DNA of 64,000 nt from Ryuthela nishihirai (lineage: Eukaryota > Arthropoda > Arachnida > Araneae > Heptathelidae), in NCBI GenBank assembly GCA_038380435.1, contig JAWZYU010000028.1:26520201-26584200 (forward strand), in the 5' to 3' direction. The notes beneath the pieces were generated by a model. It saw only the letters and a program-made list of their open reading frames with translations, did no database searches and was not told the origin of the DNA. Shown here piece by piece: positions 22,897 to 34,050 of this stretch. A program made the position numbers and the translations under genes. Numbering within the stretch: position 1 is the first letter of the stretch; each line of letters begins with the position of its first letter.

Positions 22897-23085
22897 CTAA
22901 AAAGTAGAAAATAAACTTAAACCATATCGATGGTGAAATCAGTCACTGAGTTCGCATTCACTTCAAGGGAAGAAGGGCGCCAGTAATCTTGTTCTGTAGG
23001 TAAATCGGCACCCTATCTTCTTTTGAAGCAAATACGAATTCAGTGACAGATTATGCTTTAGGTTTATTTTCTGCTTCTTAGGTCC
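22897..23085. repeat. Imperfect inverted repeat
   Basis: The arm with agtagaaaataaac and cactgagttcgcattc (about 22902-22970) returns inverted as gaattcagtgac and ggtttattttctgcttctt (about 23030-23080). Possibly a worn foldback element. The right arm abuts a SINE fragment. Confidence 0.6.
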
Positions 23086-23218
23086 CATTCCCCGCCCTGC
23101 CCACGGTCAGTAGGGGACATCTTAGGGTTTGGAAAGGCCGTCGCCCGTCGGATGGGACGTTAAGTCGTGGTCCCGTGTGCGGGAGAGCCATACCCTGTGC
23201 ACGTTAAAGAACACGCAC
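23086..23218 (+). mobile_element. SINE core fragment
   Basis: Runs from cccattccccgccctgccc to cacgttaaagaacacgc. The tRNA head and the tail are absent. It stops at the base after which the minisatellite motif appears in two other SINEs. Confidence 0.8.
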
Positions 23219-23621
23219 GTCAAGGAATGTTATTTTATTAATGAAGTGTTCAACAATATAGTAAAAATTTGGTGAGTGGCGACGTTAAGTCCGCGTGTTT
23301 TAATGGATAGGGCGTCTGACTTCGAATCAACAGATTCGAGTCCTGTCACGGACGAAATTATTTCTGTAATGTCACGACATGTTATTTTATTAATGAAGTG
23401 TTCAACAATAGTTGCACTTTCAAGAAGATCGCTGACCAGTCTCGTGGCCTAATGGATAAAACGTCTGATTGGGAGTAAGAAGATTTTGTTGTCAGCAAAA
23501 TAATTTATTTCTTCTTATGTGCCACGACCTGCTATTCTAGAAATGAAGTATTCACCGATAAAGTTAGTTTTAGGTCAAGGCCATGTAGCTTAATGGATGT
23601 GATGTATGATTCCGAGTTATG
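23219..23621 (+). repeat. Remnant tRNA-Arg-like units on the plus strand
   Basis: Three decayed units. The first body (23289-23354) has taatggatagggcgtctgac, anticodon loop CTTCGAA (TCG) and cgagtcctgtcacggac, but lacks part of the T arm. Later bodies show ggcctaatggataaaacg and agcttaatggatgtg. Spacers match the inverted spacers of the arrays at 1 and 53119 (gaagtgttcaacaatag). A third, older array of the same unit. Confidence 0.75.
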
Positions 23622-24008
23622 GAGGGGCGGGGGTGGCTCAGTCGGTAGCGCGCCAGGCTCGTAATCTGTAGTTCCCAGGTTCGAGTCCCAGCTGGGTCAG
23701 CGTTGAGATTTATCTCCGCAAAATTCCCCGCCCTGCCCACGGTCAGTAGGGGACACCGATGGGCTTGGAAAGACCGTCGGATGCGGATGGGACGTTAAGC
23801 CGTGGCCCCGTGTGTGGGAGAGCCATACCTAGTGCACGTTAAAGAACACGCTGGATGGCCTTGACGGGAGACTACCATCTGTGTCCCAACAGCTGTTCCA
23901 GTGGGTCTCCTCCCCCAACCTTCTCTGAGCCTTCGGGGTCCATGTGACCTGGCCATTTAGCCCATGGTGTGCAAAGAAAAGTGTCGCTCAGAGGTAAAAC
24001 AACCCTAC
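23622..24008 (+). mobile_element. Full-length SINE, young copy
   Basis: Intact A box tggctcagtcggtagcg, B box ggttcgagtcccagctggg, core and tail ending gaggtaaaacaaccctac. It landed in a tRNA-Arg-like remnant; attccgagt before and ataccgaagt after may be its target duplication. Confidence 0.9.
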
Positions 24009-24605
24009 AAATACCGAAGTCAATGTCTTGTCTAAATGCAGATGTACTGAGCTCATATTATGGACAATCGACCGGGGCACATTCCTGGATTTGGCGAGGT
24101 TTCTGTTTTGTCCCTGACCATGTTGTCAACTTTCTTGATAACCTATGGTGTGCGATTAGGTGCACACCAGATGTTGTTAAAACATGATGCATGCCGCTGT
24201 TTCCAGAGGCCCTAGAATTTCAGATATATTTATGTCACCATCGATTATATTCAATCGGGTGTCTCTATTGTGTAAGAATTGTCCCACAGCATAACTTCCA
24301 TTGTAGTAGGCTTCTATAAAGCATTGTCATATGTATTTGATCACATTTCTCATTGCATGCTGTCCATAATCTATAAACAGTCTGTCGTCGACGTTCACGC
24401 AGAGTTCAAGAGTTAATTTGCGCGAATGTTCAGGGTCGAAGCATCTGCTGACATCACAGGAATGTCCTCGAGTTCTACAGAGCGTGTTCCAGTTTCCTCT
24501 GCTATCCGTTGAAGGTATGTGCTCCTAGAAGCTAAGGTATGACTCGAAGCTTTGTCTTCATGCAACAAGTGGTGTTCGCGTCCATCCCATATAAGGTATG
24601 TAATG
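24009..24605. other. Unique stretch, nothing recognised
   Basis: No convincing frame or repeat signature on either strand. Confidence 0.4.
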
Positions 24606-24720
24606 CTGAACCAATTAGATTATACTGGTAATTTGGCAAATGATGTTGACGAGATGCACGCTTTTCTTAAAGCTGTTACTGAGATTTGTAATAGGATAGG
24701 TTTAGCGATAAACAGAGACT
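24606..24720 (+). pseudogene. LINE reverse transcriptase fragment
   Basis: Reads LANDVDEMHAFLKAV and NRIGLAINRD, the stretch after RT motif C in the local LINE family. A very old scrap. Confidence 0.65.
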
Positions 24721-24721
24721 A

Positions 24722-24872
24722 ACTAGTTTCATGTTGCCCTTTTTTAATTTTATAACGAAAAACATAAGAAAATAAGTGAAGTTTTATTATTCATATGCAT
24801 TAACTATATTATATATTTTATGTACGGCCCAAAAAATTCGTCTTCACTCAATGTGGCCCAGGAAAATCGGTA
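24722..24872 (-). mobile_element. Truncated inverted copy of the hAT MITE at 25110
   Basis: The sequence with atgttgcccttttttaatttt to cactcaatgtggcccagg is the reverse complement of about 25206-25343. No terminal repeat is left. Together with the complete element it forms a stem of about 140 bp. Confidence 0.75.
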
Positions 24873-24907
24873 AAGGAGGATGAGGCTCAGATGTTTCTGA
24901 ATGGCTG

Positions 24908-25020
24908 ATCTATGGAGCAGGTTTTTCATTTTAATTACCTCGGGAGTGTGGCCAACAGAATAAAAACCCTTTTTGAAATCTACAAAGTTAATAGCCACAG
25001 GTTTTTGAAGCTCTCAACCA
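24908..25020. pseudogene. Two LINE scraps in opposite orientation
   Basis: 24915-24950 reads EQVFHFNYLGS on +, matching the QFNYLGSYV part of the LINE. 24966-25015 reads KPVAINFVDFKK on the minus strand, matching RT motif A. They are joined with no spacer. Confidence 0.55.
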
Positions 25021-25034
25021 GGTCCGTTCAATCT

Positions 25035-25500
25035 GCGGCTCCTTACAATCTGTCCCCTCTCCCAACATTCTTTTAACCCTCAAAGTCCTTGTAAACCGAC
25101 CATTTAGACCAGGCGTGTCCAACCTTTTGACTTCCCTGGGCCACACTGAGTGAATATTTGAATTCCCTGGGCCACACTGAGTGAATATTTGAATTCCCTG
25201 GGCCACATTGAGTGAAGATGAATTGTTTTGGGCCGCACATAAAATATATAATATAGTTAATGTATATGAATAATAAAACTTAATTTATTTCTTATGTTTT
25301 TTGTTATAAAATTAAAAAAAGGGCAACATAAAACTAGTGGGACATCAAAAACTCGCTGAAAATCACATAATCATGTTGAAAGCTTATGTCGTAAACACTT
25401 AAACTTTACGATTTTGTGGGCCGCATTACTATCTGTCCAGGGCCGCGGGTTGGACACGCCTGATTTAGACCATTATGTGCAAAAATTGTGCCGCTCAGAT
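25035..25500 (+). mobile_element. SINE tail fragment split by a hAT MITE
   Basis: Left part ctctcccaacattctttt to ccatttagac; right part attatgtgcaaaaattgtgc after the insert. The outer SINE lacks its head. Confidence 0.7.
25110..25462. mobile_element. Non-autonomous hAT element, intact ends
   Basis: A 353-bp element with perfect 15-bp terminal inverted repeats (caggcgtgtccaacc / ggttggacacgcctg) and an exact 8-bp target duplication atttagac (25102-25109 and 25463-25470). Near the left end, a unit with ccctgggccacactgagtg occurs three times. No coding capacity. Confidence 0.95.
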
Positions 25501-25878
25501 GTTGGGTTATTTCACCTCTGAGAAGCAATTTTTTCCACCCAATGGGCTAAATGGCCAGGTCACAAGGACCTCAGAGAAGGACGAGGGAGTGAACTCACTG
25601 GACAGCTCTTAGGCGACACATAGTAACTTCCAGTCAAGGCCATCCAGCGTGCTCTTTAATGTGCACAGGTTATGGCTCTCCCGCACACGGAGTCACAGCT
25701 TAACATCCCATCCGACAGATGGCGGCTTTTCCAAGCCCATTGGTATCGTCTATTGACTGAAGGCAGCGCTGGAGTTTAGCGGAGATAACTCTCAACGCTG
25801 GTCCAAGTTAAACTCGAATATTGGAACTTCAGATTACGAGCTTGGCGCGTCGGCGGCTGACCCATTCTCCCACTCACG
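25501..25878 (-). mobile_element. SINE, degenerate full-length copy
   Basis: Tail gttgggttatttcacctctg, core with gtgcacaggttatggctctc, head with a damaged B box. It lies against the SINE fragment ending at about 25500. Confidence 0.8.
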
Positions 25879-26669
25879 TTCAGAGTTATACAACCCTACG
25901 AACCTTTGAAAGTTAATTTGTAAAATAATGGTAGCTTTGTCTTATAACCCTAATAATTAATTATCAATCGCTAACTATCTTTTGTTTGAACTAACCCACG
26001 AGAAATACCAGATTCGTAAGTTTCCGATACTGGAATTATTCACGCGGCACTTTCCCAGTGAATTTGCGGAATGATCTCATTGACCTTTCCAAATACGCAC
26101 CATCAGCGCAAGAGTTGCTCTTTTGTTACCTGACAGAACGTGCAGAGAGACATTCTCTCTGATAAAGGCAGTTCCCACACCGAATTTCTATTGTATCTAG
26201 AAACCCCTCGTTCAATGTTGTCCTGCTTGAATTCCCTCTCACGTGGTATGCAGAGCATTTAGTGTTTCAATTGTTCGGCTCGGTCAAATGCAATATGGTA
26301 ATTCCTGTTCCCTCTACAATAAGCGATGTATTTGGATTCGCAGACTGTCAACAGCTGAATGCTTTATTCAAAGCACGCTTTCCAGCATTGCTATGCGCCC
26401 TGTTTGGCGTCTAATAAACTCATAATCGATTGACGTGACTTAAGTTTGAACCCATGAAATGAATTTCACTCCGCAGTAGAGTTTAAATTATATGAGTTGT
26501 TGATTAATTTATAATAATTATTATTTTTATCTGAATACCTAAAAATTGTAAAAACCTATCAAAAATTTGGTGGATGAAGATTGACAATTGAAAGTTCCTA
26601 ACGTCTAAATTAAAATTACTATGGAAAACATTAGATTAAAGATGAGAATTAAAGCTGTCTAAATTTTAA
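25879..26669. other. Unique stretch, no gene recognised
   Basis: Begins with the tail of the outer SINE (caaccctacg). The rest is A+T-rich. A 60-codon frame at 26243-26425 has no recognisable domain and is treated as chance. Confidence 0.4.
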
Positions 26670-27007
26670 TACAGTGGACCCCGGATATAACGCGCATGTC
26701 GGGCGGGAAACAACACCCGCGTTATAAGGTGAACCGCGTTATACCGAGCGGCGCGGTGGCGACACAATAAATTTCACACTGTAAGCTTTTCTTTTACTCA
26801 TCATGCATACAATAATTAAACACTATTCAAAATACATGCAGGAACTCAATACATACACAATTACTCAATGCGCAGTAACAATAAAATGTGATACTCACTA
26901 ACGCCGCACGGACCTGTATAAACATGTTTGAACTTATCGCGAACATCGCCCGCGCTATAACCGAGTGCGCGGTATAGCGAGCAGCGCTATAACGAAGGTC
27001 CACTGTA
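26670..27007. mobile_element. TA-flanked MITE with GC-rich ends
   Basis: Left end tacagtggaccccggatat and right end ataacgaaggtccactgta. The inverted ends are followed by related subterminal blocks (ggatataacgcgc / gctataacgaagg). TA at both borders and cagtggac ends suggest a pogo/Tigger-like Tc1-mariner derivative, an inference from end sequence only. No transposase. Confidence 0.75.
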
Positions 27008-27018
27008 TCTGTAGTAGA

Positions 27019-27402
27019 AGTTGGGTTTTACCCCTAAGCGGCACTTTTTTTGCACACAATAGTCTAAACGGTCAGGTCACAACGACCCCGAAGTCTCAGA
27101 GAAGATTTGGGAGGGGACCCACTGGAACAACTGTTGGGAGACAGGTGGTAGCCTCACGTCAAGGTCATCCAGTGTGTTCTTTAACGTGCACACGGTACGG
27201 CTCTCCCGCACACGTCGCCACGGTTTAACGTCCCATCCAATGGATGATGATTGTCTTTCCAAGTCCAACAGTGTCCTCTACTGACAATTGGCAGGGCGGG
27301 GAGTTTTGCTGAGATAAATCTCAATACTAGTCAGCTGGGACTCGAACCTACGAACTACAGATCACGAGCCTGGCACGCTACGGACTGAGCCACCCCCGCC
27401 CC
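27019..27402 (-). mobile_element. SINE, nearly full length
   Basis: Tail ttgggttttacccctaagcg, core with ttaacgtgcacacgg, head with a B box (GGTTCGAGTCCCAGCTG on minus) and ctgagccacccccgcccc. Confidence 0.88.
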
Positions 27403-27465
27403 TGTTGTTCAGTATTGAACCAAATAATGTCCAGCGTATTATATGGTGCTGTGCCAATATATTAG

Positions 27466-27822
27466 TGGGCGCGGGTGGCTCAGTCGGTAGCGTGCCAGGC
27501 TCATAATCTGTAGTTCCCAGGTTCGAGTCCCAGCTGGGTCAGCGTTGAGGTTTATCTCCGCAAAATTCCCCGCCCTGCCCACGGTCAGTAGGGGACACCG
27601 ATGGGCTTGGAAAGACCGCCGTCCGTCGGATGGGATGTTAAGCTGTGGCCCCGTGTGCGGGAGAGCCATACCCTGTGCACGTTAAAGAACACGCTGGATG
27701 GCTTTGACGGGAGGCTACCATCTGTCTCCCAAAAGCAGTTCCAGAGGGTCCCCCCCAACCTTCTCTGAGCCTTCGGGGTCCATGTGACCTGGCCATTTAG
27801 CCCATGGTGTGCAAAAAAGTGC
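27466..27822 (+). mobile_element. SINE lacking its last bases
   Basis: Good A and B boxes (ggctcagtcggtagcgtgcc; ggttcgagtcccagctggg) and core. It stops at tgtgcaaaaaagtgc, before the usual cgctcagaggtaaaac, where the inverted arm of the next element starts. Confidence 0.88.
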
Positions 27823-28479
27823 TTTTTATCACTTTCGATCACTTTTTTTATTTATTCTCTACCTTTAATAAATGAATGGCTATTTACGTTTATAAAGTTG
27901 TTACCCACGAACTTTCATTCTTCTTATATTTATAATATTTCTCATTCCAAAGAGCATTAACCTCATCAATTTTATATAGTAATAACATTTGTGACTGGAG
28001 TAGTACGTTAACTGTGGAAAGCTGTGAATGAACTTTGATGGGAAGAGTTATCAATGAATATACGTTTCGCACCAAACTGTTGGCGTGGGTTTAACTAGCA
28101 TGGAAGAAATTATGGTGATATTTCAATTATTTGAAAATTATGTGTGTTCTTGCAAAAAAGCTACAATTACATTAAACTGGAAATGTGTGCATTGCAGATG
28201 ATTTTGGACTCAATTTTTGGAGCCTGCGCTCCTCCGAGCCCCAACCATTTCGACAAATGTTGAGCGAAAACACACTCGAGGCCAATTTAGGTAAGCAATT
28301 TCTCTGATGCATCACGACATACACCACAGAGCCAAAATATTATGACCAGCGCGTTTTTAATCAAATCGAAGCAACTGCAGGTAAACGACGGCGCGTGTGA
28401 AGGTCAGGTACTGAGCTCACACCGATACTGAGCTTACCCGATACTGAGCTCTGTTAATCAGTGTTATTCTTATTCTTCA

Positions 28480-29895
28480 GATGGGAAAGGCAGCGGACTT
28501 AAGTGAGTTTGACAAAGGCCAAATTGTAATGGCCAGAGTATTTGCGAGATGGCAAGACTTGTGGAGTGCTCACGGTTGTTGTTGGGTTGGGTTGTTTTAC
28601 CTCTGAGCGGCACGTTTTGCACACCACTCACTGGAACAGTTGTTGGGAGACAGATGGTAGCCTCCCGTCGAGGCCATCCAGCGTGTTCTTTAACGTGCAC
28701 AAGGTATGGCTCTATCCCACACACGGGGCCACGGCTTAACGTCCCATCCGACGGACGACGGCCTTTCCAAGCCCATCGGTGTCCCCTACTGACCGTGGGC
28801 AGGGCGGGGAATTTTGCGGAGATAAATCTCAACGCTGACCCAGCTGGGACTCGAACCTTGGAACTACAGATTACGAGCCTGGCGCGCTACCGACCGAGCA
28901 ACCCCCGCCCCAGTGCTCACGGTGAGCCGTGGTTAATACCTTCAAAAAGTGGTCCGAAGAGGGAAAAACCATAAACTGCCGGCAAAGTGTGGGCCGACCA
29001 CAGCTCATCGATGCCACAGGTGAATGAAGGCTATCCCATATCCTACGAGCCAACAGAAGGGATACTATGGCGCAACTCGCCAGTAATTTGAATGCTGGTG
29101 ACGGGTGTAATGTGTCACAACACACAGTACATCGAACCCTGCTGAAAATGGGGCTGTGTAGCCGCTGGCCATTCTGAGTGCCCATGCTAACCTCGGTTCA
29201 CCGTCGAAGGTGCGTACAATAGGCTCGAGAGCATCAAAACTGGACCTTGAATAATTGGAAGGAGGTCGTCTGTTCCGATGAATCTCGTTTCCTGTTGCAC
29301 CATGTGGACAGCTGGGTACGTGTGTATCGTTTATCTGGTAATGTGTTGGCACCAGAATGCACTGTGGGACGAAAACAAACCGATGGAGGAAGTGTAATGC
29401 TTTGGGTAATGTTCTGTTGAGAAACCCTGGGTTTAGTCATTTATGTGCAGGAAACTATGAGGTCTACTACCTATCTAAACATCATTGCAGACCAGGTACA
29501 TTCTTTCATGGCAACGGTGTACTCCTCTAGGAGTGTCTTCTTTCAGCAGGATTAAATGCGCCATGTCACACTGCCCGGATTGTTCGAGAATGGTTCGCGG
29601 AACACGAAGAAGACTTCCAGATATTGCCTTGGCCTCCAAATTCTCCAGACATCAATCCAATCGAGCATCTGTGGCTTGTGTTGGAACAGCACATATGATC
29701 TGCGGTGGCTCAACCATGTAACTTACAGCAGTTGAAGGATCTGCTGGTAACGTGTTGGTACCAGATACCACAAGACAACTTTAGAAATCTTTTAAAGTTG
29801 AACTTAAAACTTGAACTTCAGAAATCGTTTTTAGCATCCACGCCTCGCCGGGGAAGAGCTGTTTTGGCGGCACGTGGAGGACCAACATCATATTA
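28480..29895 (+). pseudogene. Tc1-like transposase, decayed
   Basis: Frames in order: MGKAADLSEFDKGQIVMAR, (SINE), RLSHILRANRRDTMAQLA, NVSQHTVHRTLLKMGLCSR, SDESRFLLHHVDSWVRV, GGSVMLWVMFC, TTYLNIIADQVHSFMATV, and the final part ending GGPT-like (VEDQHH). The SDESRF segment carries the second catalytic Asp region typical of Tc1. Many stops and frameshifts, plus a short internal duplication near 29790-29830, make it inactive. Confidence 0.87.
28576..28911 (-). mobile_element. SINE inside the Tc1 transposase, with internal deletion
   Basis: Target duplication agtgctcacgg is exact at 28565-28575 and 28912-28922. About 50 bp near the tail (between gcacacca and ctcactggaac) are missing compared with other copies. 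Confidence 0.92.
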
Positions 29896-30150
29896 GGCAG
29901 GTGGTCATAATGTTTTGGTTCTTCGGTGTATATTCAGAAATGAATGTCGTCAATAATTTATTTTATTGCTATAGTATTAATTATAGTCCTTTTATGGCTA
30001 AAATGATGGGGTTAATGCTATTTGGAATGAAAAGTATCATAAATATTAGTAGAAATGAAAGTTCGTGGGTAACAACATTTTAAACGCAAATAGCCATTCA
30101 TTTATTAAAGGTAGAGAATAAGTAAAAAAGTGATCAAAAGCCACTTGGCA

Positions 30151-31495
30151 ACAAAGACTGATTAAAAACGTTTAAATTATAATAAAAAAAAGTTTTACTT
30201 ATGTTCTTCACAATTACAAAAACATATGAAATATAAATTATCTTGAGCGCTGTCCGAACTCACCCCTAGTTTGGATTATTTGGTATTTTCCGAATAATAT
30301 GCGTAATTTCTGGGTAAAAAAAGAAGTTTTTCGAAAAAGAAAAATTGATTTTAGCGGTTGAGAAATTGGTTCTCGAATTCTATTTTGTCTATTGATTTTT
30401 TCAACACTAATCATTCCAAGCAGTAGACGTACGAAATTCCACACAGAACAATAAGAATGTCACTTAGATGAACGTGCTTTTCCCTGCCAAAAACAGATTG
30501 AAACTAAATGTGGAATCATCTATACGGCTTCGACTTTCTGCAATCCAACTAGTTCTTTTCGTCATCACAACAACATCACCAGTCTCTTTAATGCAATTTT
30601 TTAGACTCATGCTGTCATTTCAAGTGATAGCAATATCGTGTAATTTTTCGCTAACTTTCAAGGATATCTTTTAGTTCTTTTGTTTTTGTTTTTTAAAGAA
30701 AGCTATTATTTTCGTTTTTAGAGATAAGCAATTTTACTTTCAGTGCGAAATTGTTGACCCACAGATTCCACTACGAAAGCTTCAAATTTGATATTGTTGG
30801 AATACATATATCGTTTGGAATATTCATTTAAAATTTTCCGATTTTCTAAATATTTTTACGGCAAGAAGTCTTAGTTTTAAAACTATTTGAAGATTGAAAA
30901 AGTGCGAATTGCAATATTTTATCAATAATCCAATCCAAAAATAAATTTATATAGATAAAAAATTTATTTTGGAGTTGGATTTTTGATGAATTATTATTAC
31001 ATTCCCCTTTTCAAATGTCCCAAATATCTCCCATATATATATATGTAAAATAATGCTTTCCAGCAGTGAAAATATTTCGGAAATGGCCCAATTTTTAACG
31101 ACCATTACAAACGGTCAATTTATGATAGAAATTTGAAATTTTGCGGTGGAGTGTGATTGCCAAGAATTTTGCAATGGCAGTAAACGATTTGTCCCCCTTA
31201 ATTCTAGGGCAAGTGAAAAACGCAAACTTTTTCTTTTTACGAGATAAATGAAAAATTCTCTTGTGTTTCATAGGGGCAAATAAATTATTAACATTTGCAT
31301 TTCTATAATCATCTAGTAGTTTCAGTTTTCATTGTTAGGAGGCACAAAAGTCGAAATATGACAAACTTCATTCTCGTTGAAAACAAACATTTTATATTCG
31401 TCAGAGGCCAAGGCCGGATCTGTTGGGGAGGGGAAGGAGGAGGGCGGGGGAAAGGGTCGTGCCCCCCTTTCGGTATAGTAGTTTGGAAATAGAGG
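30151..31495. other. A+T-rich unique stretch with one hairpin
   Basis: No frame over 70 codons. A strong hairpin lies at about 30927-30987 (tccaatccaaaaataaattt and its inverted partner around an 11-bp loop). Nothing else recognised. Confidence 0.45.
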
Positions 31496-31711
31496 TACAG
31501 TCGCTCAAAAAAGTATACGAACGCTATGGTTGATTACAGAATTCAGAAAAAATATCTGGCAACGATTTCTTTTGAAATTAGTGATCTGGCAACCTTCGTG
31601 TCACGTGACACGAAGGTTGACAGATCACTAATTTAAAAAATTCGTTGCCAGATATTTTTTCTGAATTCTGCAATCAACCCTAGTGTTCGGAAACTTTTTT
31701 GAGCGACTGTA
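31496..31711. mobile_element. Palindromic TA-flanked MITE, short form
   Basis: A 216-bp, almost perfect palindrome: tacagtcgctcaaaaaagt at the left, its inverse at the right, with cgtgtcacgtgacacg at the centre. It lacks the central repeats of the copies at 2565, 7903 and 13057, and so is probably the basic form. Confidence 0.9.
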
Positions 31712-32250
31712 CATTGGCCGTCTCTTATAAGAGGTGTTGTTTAGACGCATTTTTTTGTCTCCTTTGGAGAAAAAACCTTCATCTGTGGTACATCATCAAG
31801 TTCTTCTATCAGTCACAATTATGCTTGGGTGAAGAGGATGGTTTATCTTGAGTCAAAATTAAACTTTATCTGAAAATTTAACGTAACTTGAACAATAAAT
31901 TTCCAGAATTGTTTCATTTATCTTTAGTCACATTTCTGATAAATCTCTTATTCTAGAAGTTATAGCGCTTTGAAGTTAGCCCCCACCGACACAAGGAGGA
32001 GATGTGTGTGGGGGGGGGGGAGGGGTTAGAGATAATAATTGAATGATGTAAATATTACATTTGATTCTATAAAAGAAAACCAGGAATAATCTGGTGCTTT
32101 TTCTCTAACATCACAGCGAACGTTGATACACCAAGAAAAGGGAACTTTCCTTGGGTAACAGCTGACACTGATGTGGCTTCTGTAAGGGACAGGTTTCCCT
32201 CTTTGTTACCGTAACTCGCTCTGCCAACAGAGTCTACAAAAGTTGCGGCG
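31712..32250. other. Unique stretch, nothing recognised
   Basis: Contains a G run (about 32012-32021). A minus-strand frame that runs from here into the LINE is a shadow of the LINE coding strand. Confidence 0.4.
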
Positions 32251-34050
32251 TCTGCTGTTATGCCCCCACTGAGGATGCCGATGAGGATGAGAAGGATAGG
32301 TTTTATGAACAACTTCAGGATATTTTGAATTCTGTCAAGAAAGGAGATATTACCCTTGTTCTTGGTGACTTCAATGCCAAAGTTGGTACTGACTCTGACC
32401 TTTGGGGAGGAGTAATAGGCCCTTTTGGTATTGGTAGCTGCAATAGCAATGGGCAACGTCTCCTACAGGTAAGTAAACTCAATGGATTCAGAATAACTAA
32501 CACTTATTACAAACACCACGACATACATAAGTACACATGGGTTTCACCTGATGGGCTGCATAAGAATATGATTGATTACATATTAATTAACAGCAAATGG
32601 ACTAGTTCTGTTAGGAATACCAGGGCATATAGGGGAGCTGAAATTGGATCTGACCATTACCTTGTTAAAAGTGTGTTGCAACTTAAACTTAAAAAGTGTT
32701 GTGCTAGGGTTAAAAAATTTACTTTTAATACTGAAGCTCTGAAAGATCCAGTTATAGCCAAAGCTTACCATGATAGGTTACTTAGTCATTATGACAGTCA
32801 TGGTTTGCTTACTACTGAAGTTGAGGAAGAATGGGATCATTTTAAACAGGCATTTTTGGACACTAACAGTACTCTTTTAGGAAAAAAGGAGCAGAAGAGG
32901 CAGAATTATCTGAGTGATGAGGCACTTGAGCTTATTTCGGAAAGAAAGAACTGCAGGAATGCCCTTAATCAATACCCTACTAGTCCTAATAGAAAGCATT
33001 ACAGAGACCTTAATAAACTTGTAAAGGATCAGTTAGCTGCTGATAAAAATTTTTGGCTTGATGGTTTGGCTGACAAATCCGAGGAAGCAGTTAGACAGCA
33101 CAACAGCAGAGAGCTGTACCAGATAGTTAATGTTTTGTGTGGTAGAAAACGGACAGGCATACAAGGATTGAAGGATAAACAAGGTAAGGTTATAGAAGGG
33201 GAGGATTCTGTCATGGCTAGGTGGGCTGAGCATTTCAGTGATGTTCTAAACAATGTAGTTAGTTCTACTCCCATTGTTTGCAATGATGATAGATGCATTG
33301 GTGGCTTTAATGTTGGCCCTATAACACAATCTGAAGTTAGTTTGGCTGTTTCTAAACTTAAACTTCATAAATCCCCAGGGGTAGATGAAATTACTACGGA
33401 AATGCTTAGAGCTGGGAATGTTTCGGTTACCACTTGGATGACTGAAATTCTGAATCTCTTTTATGATAAAGGCATGGTTCCTAAGGATTTTACCAGAGCT
33501 ATTGTTATCCCTATTTTCAAAAAAGGTGATCGCAGTTCTTGTGATAACTATAGGGGTATCAGCCTACTCTCTGTTCCAGGTAAAGTTCTTTCCATGATTG
33601 TGCTTAATAGAATTAAGAATCTGGTTGACAGGCAATTGCGTGATGAGCAATGTGGATTCAGAAGTGGTAGGGGATGTGTAGATCAGATATTTTCACTTAG
33701 GCAGATTCTTGAGAAATGTTTAGAGTTTCAGAAACCTTTGGTTGCTAGCTTTGTTGATTTCAAAAAGGCTTTCGACTCTGTTGATCGTCATAATTTGTGG
33801 TTGATTGTGAGATCATATGGTATACCAGACAAGTTAGTTAACATTATGAAAGCTCTCTATAATAACACTGAGTCGTGTGTGAGAGTTGGTAAGGCTTGTA
33901 GCAATTGGTTTAGCATTACTTCTGGTGTTCGACAAGGGTGCATTTTGTCTCCTTTTCTCTTTAGCTTGGTTATTGATTATGTTATGCGAAATTCACTTCA
34001 AGGGAAAGATTTTGGCCTTAAATGGGCTGGAGATAGGAAAATTTCTGATT
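32251..34050 (+). mobile_element. LINE fragment truncated at both ends
   Basis: Begins at tctgctgttatgcccccac in the endonuclease domain and stops just before RT motif C at ggaaaatttctgatt. The missing 3' end and tail are unusual for target-primed integration and suggest later deletion or movement as genomic DNA. Confidence 0.85.

Larger units (their letters stand above)
28320..29930 (+). mobile_element. Tc1-like DNA transposon
   Basis: TA-flanked ends tacaccacagagccaaaat and, inverted, tacaccgaagaaccaaaac, each followed by a match to attatgacca. Length without the nested SINE is about 1.27 kb. Encodes a decayed transposase. It inserted into the inverted-arm element. Confidence 0.88.
27823..30150. 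mobile_element. Larger element with 140-bp inverted arms, holding a Tc1 transposon
   Basis: Left arm 27823-27967 (contains taataaatgaatggctattt and gttacccacgaactttcatt) is the reverse complement of 30009-30150. Internal sequence at 28204-28319 and just after 29930 resembles 34080-34265, so this is a repeat family. Its own coding part, if any, is not recognisable. Confidence 0.65.

Noticed and set aside
33029..33298. Minus-strand frames opposite the LINEs (also at 7051-7320, 46880-47149, 32067-32456)
   Set aside because: They recur at the same place in every LINE copy and are shadows of the coding strand.
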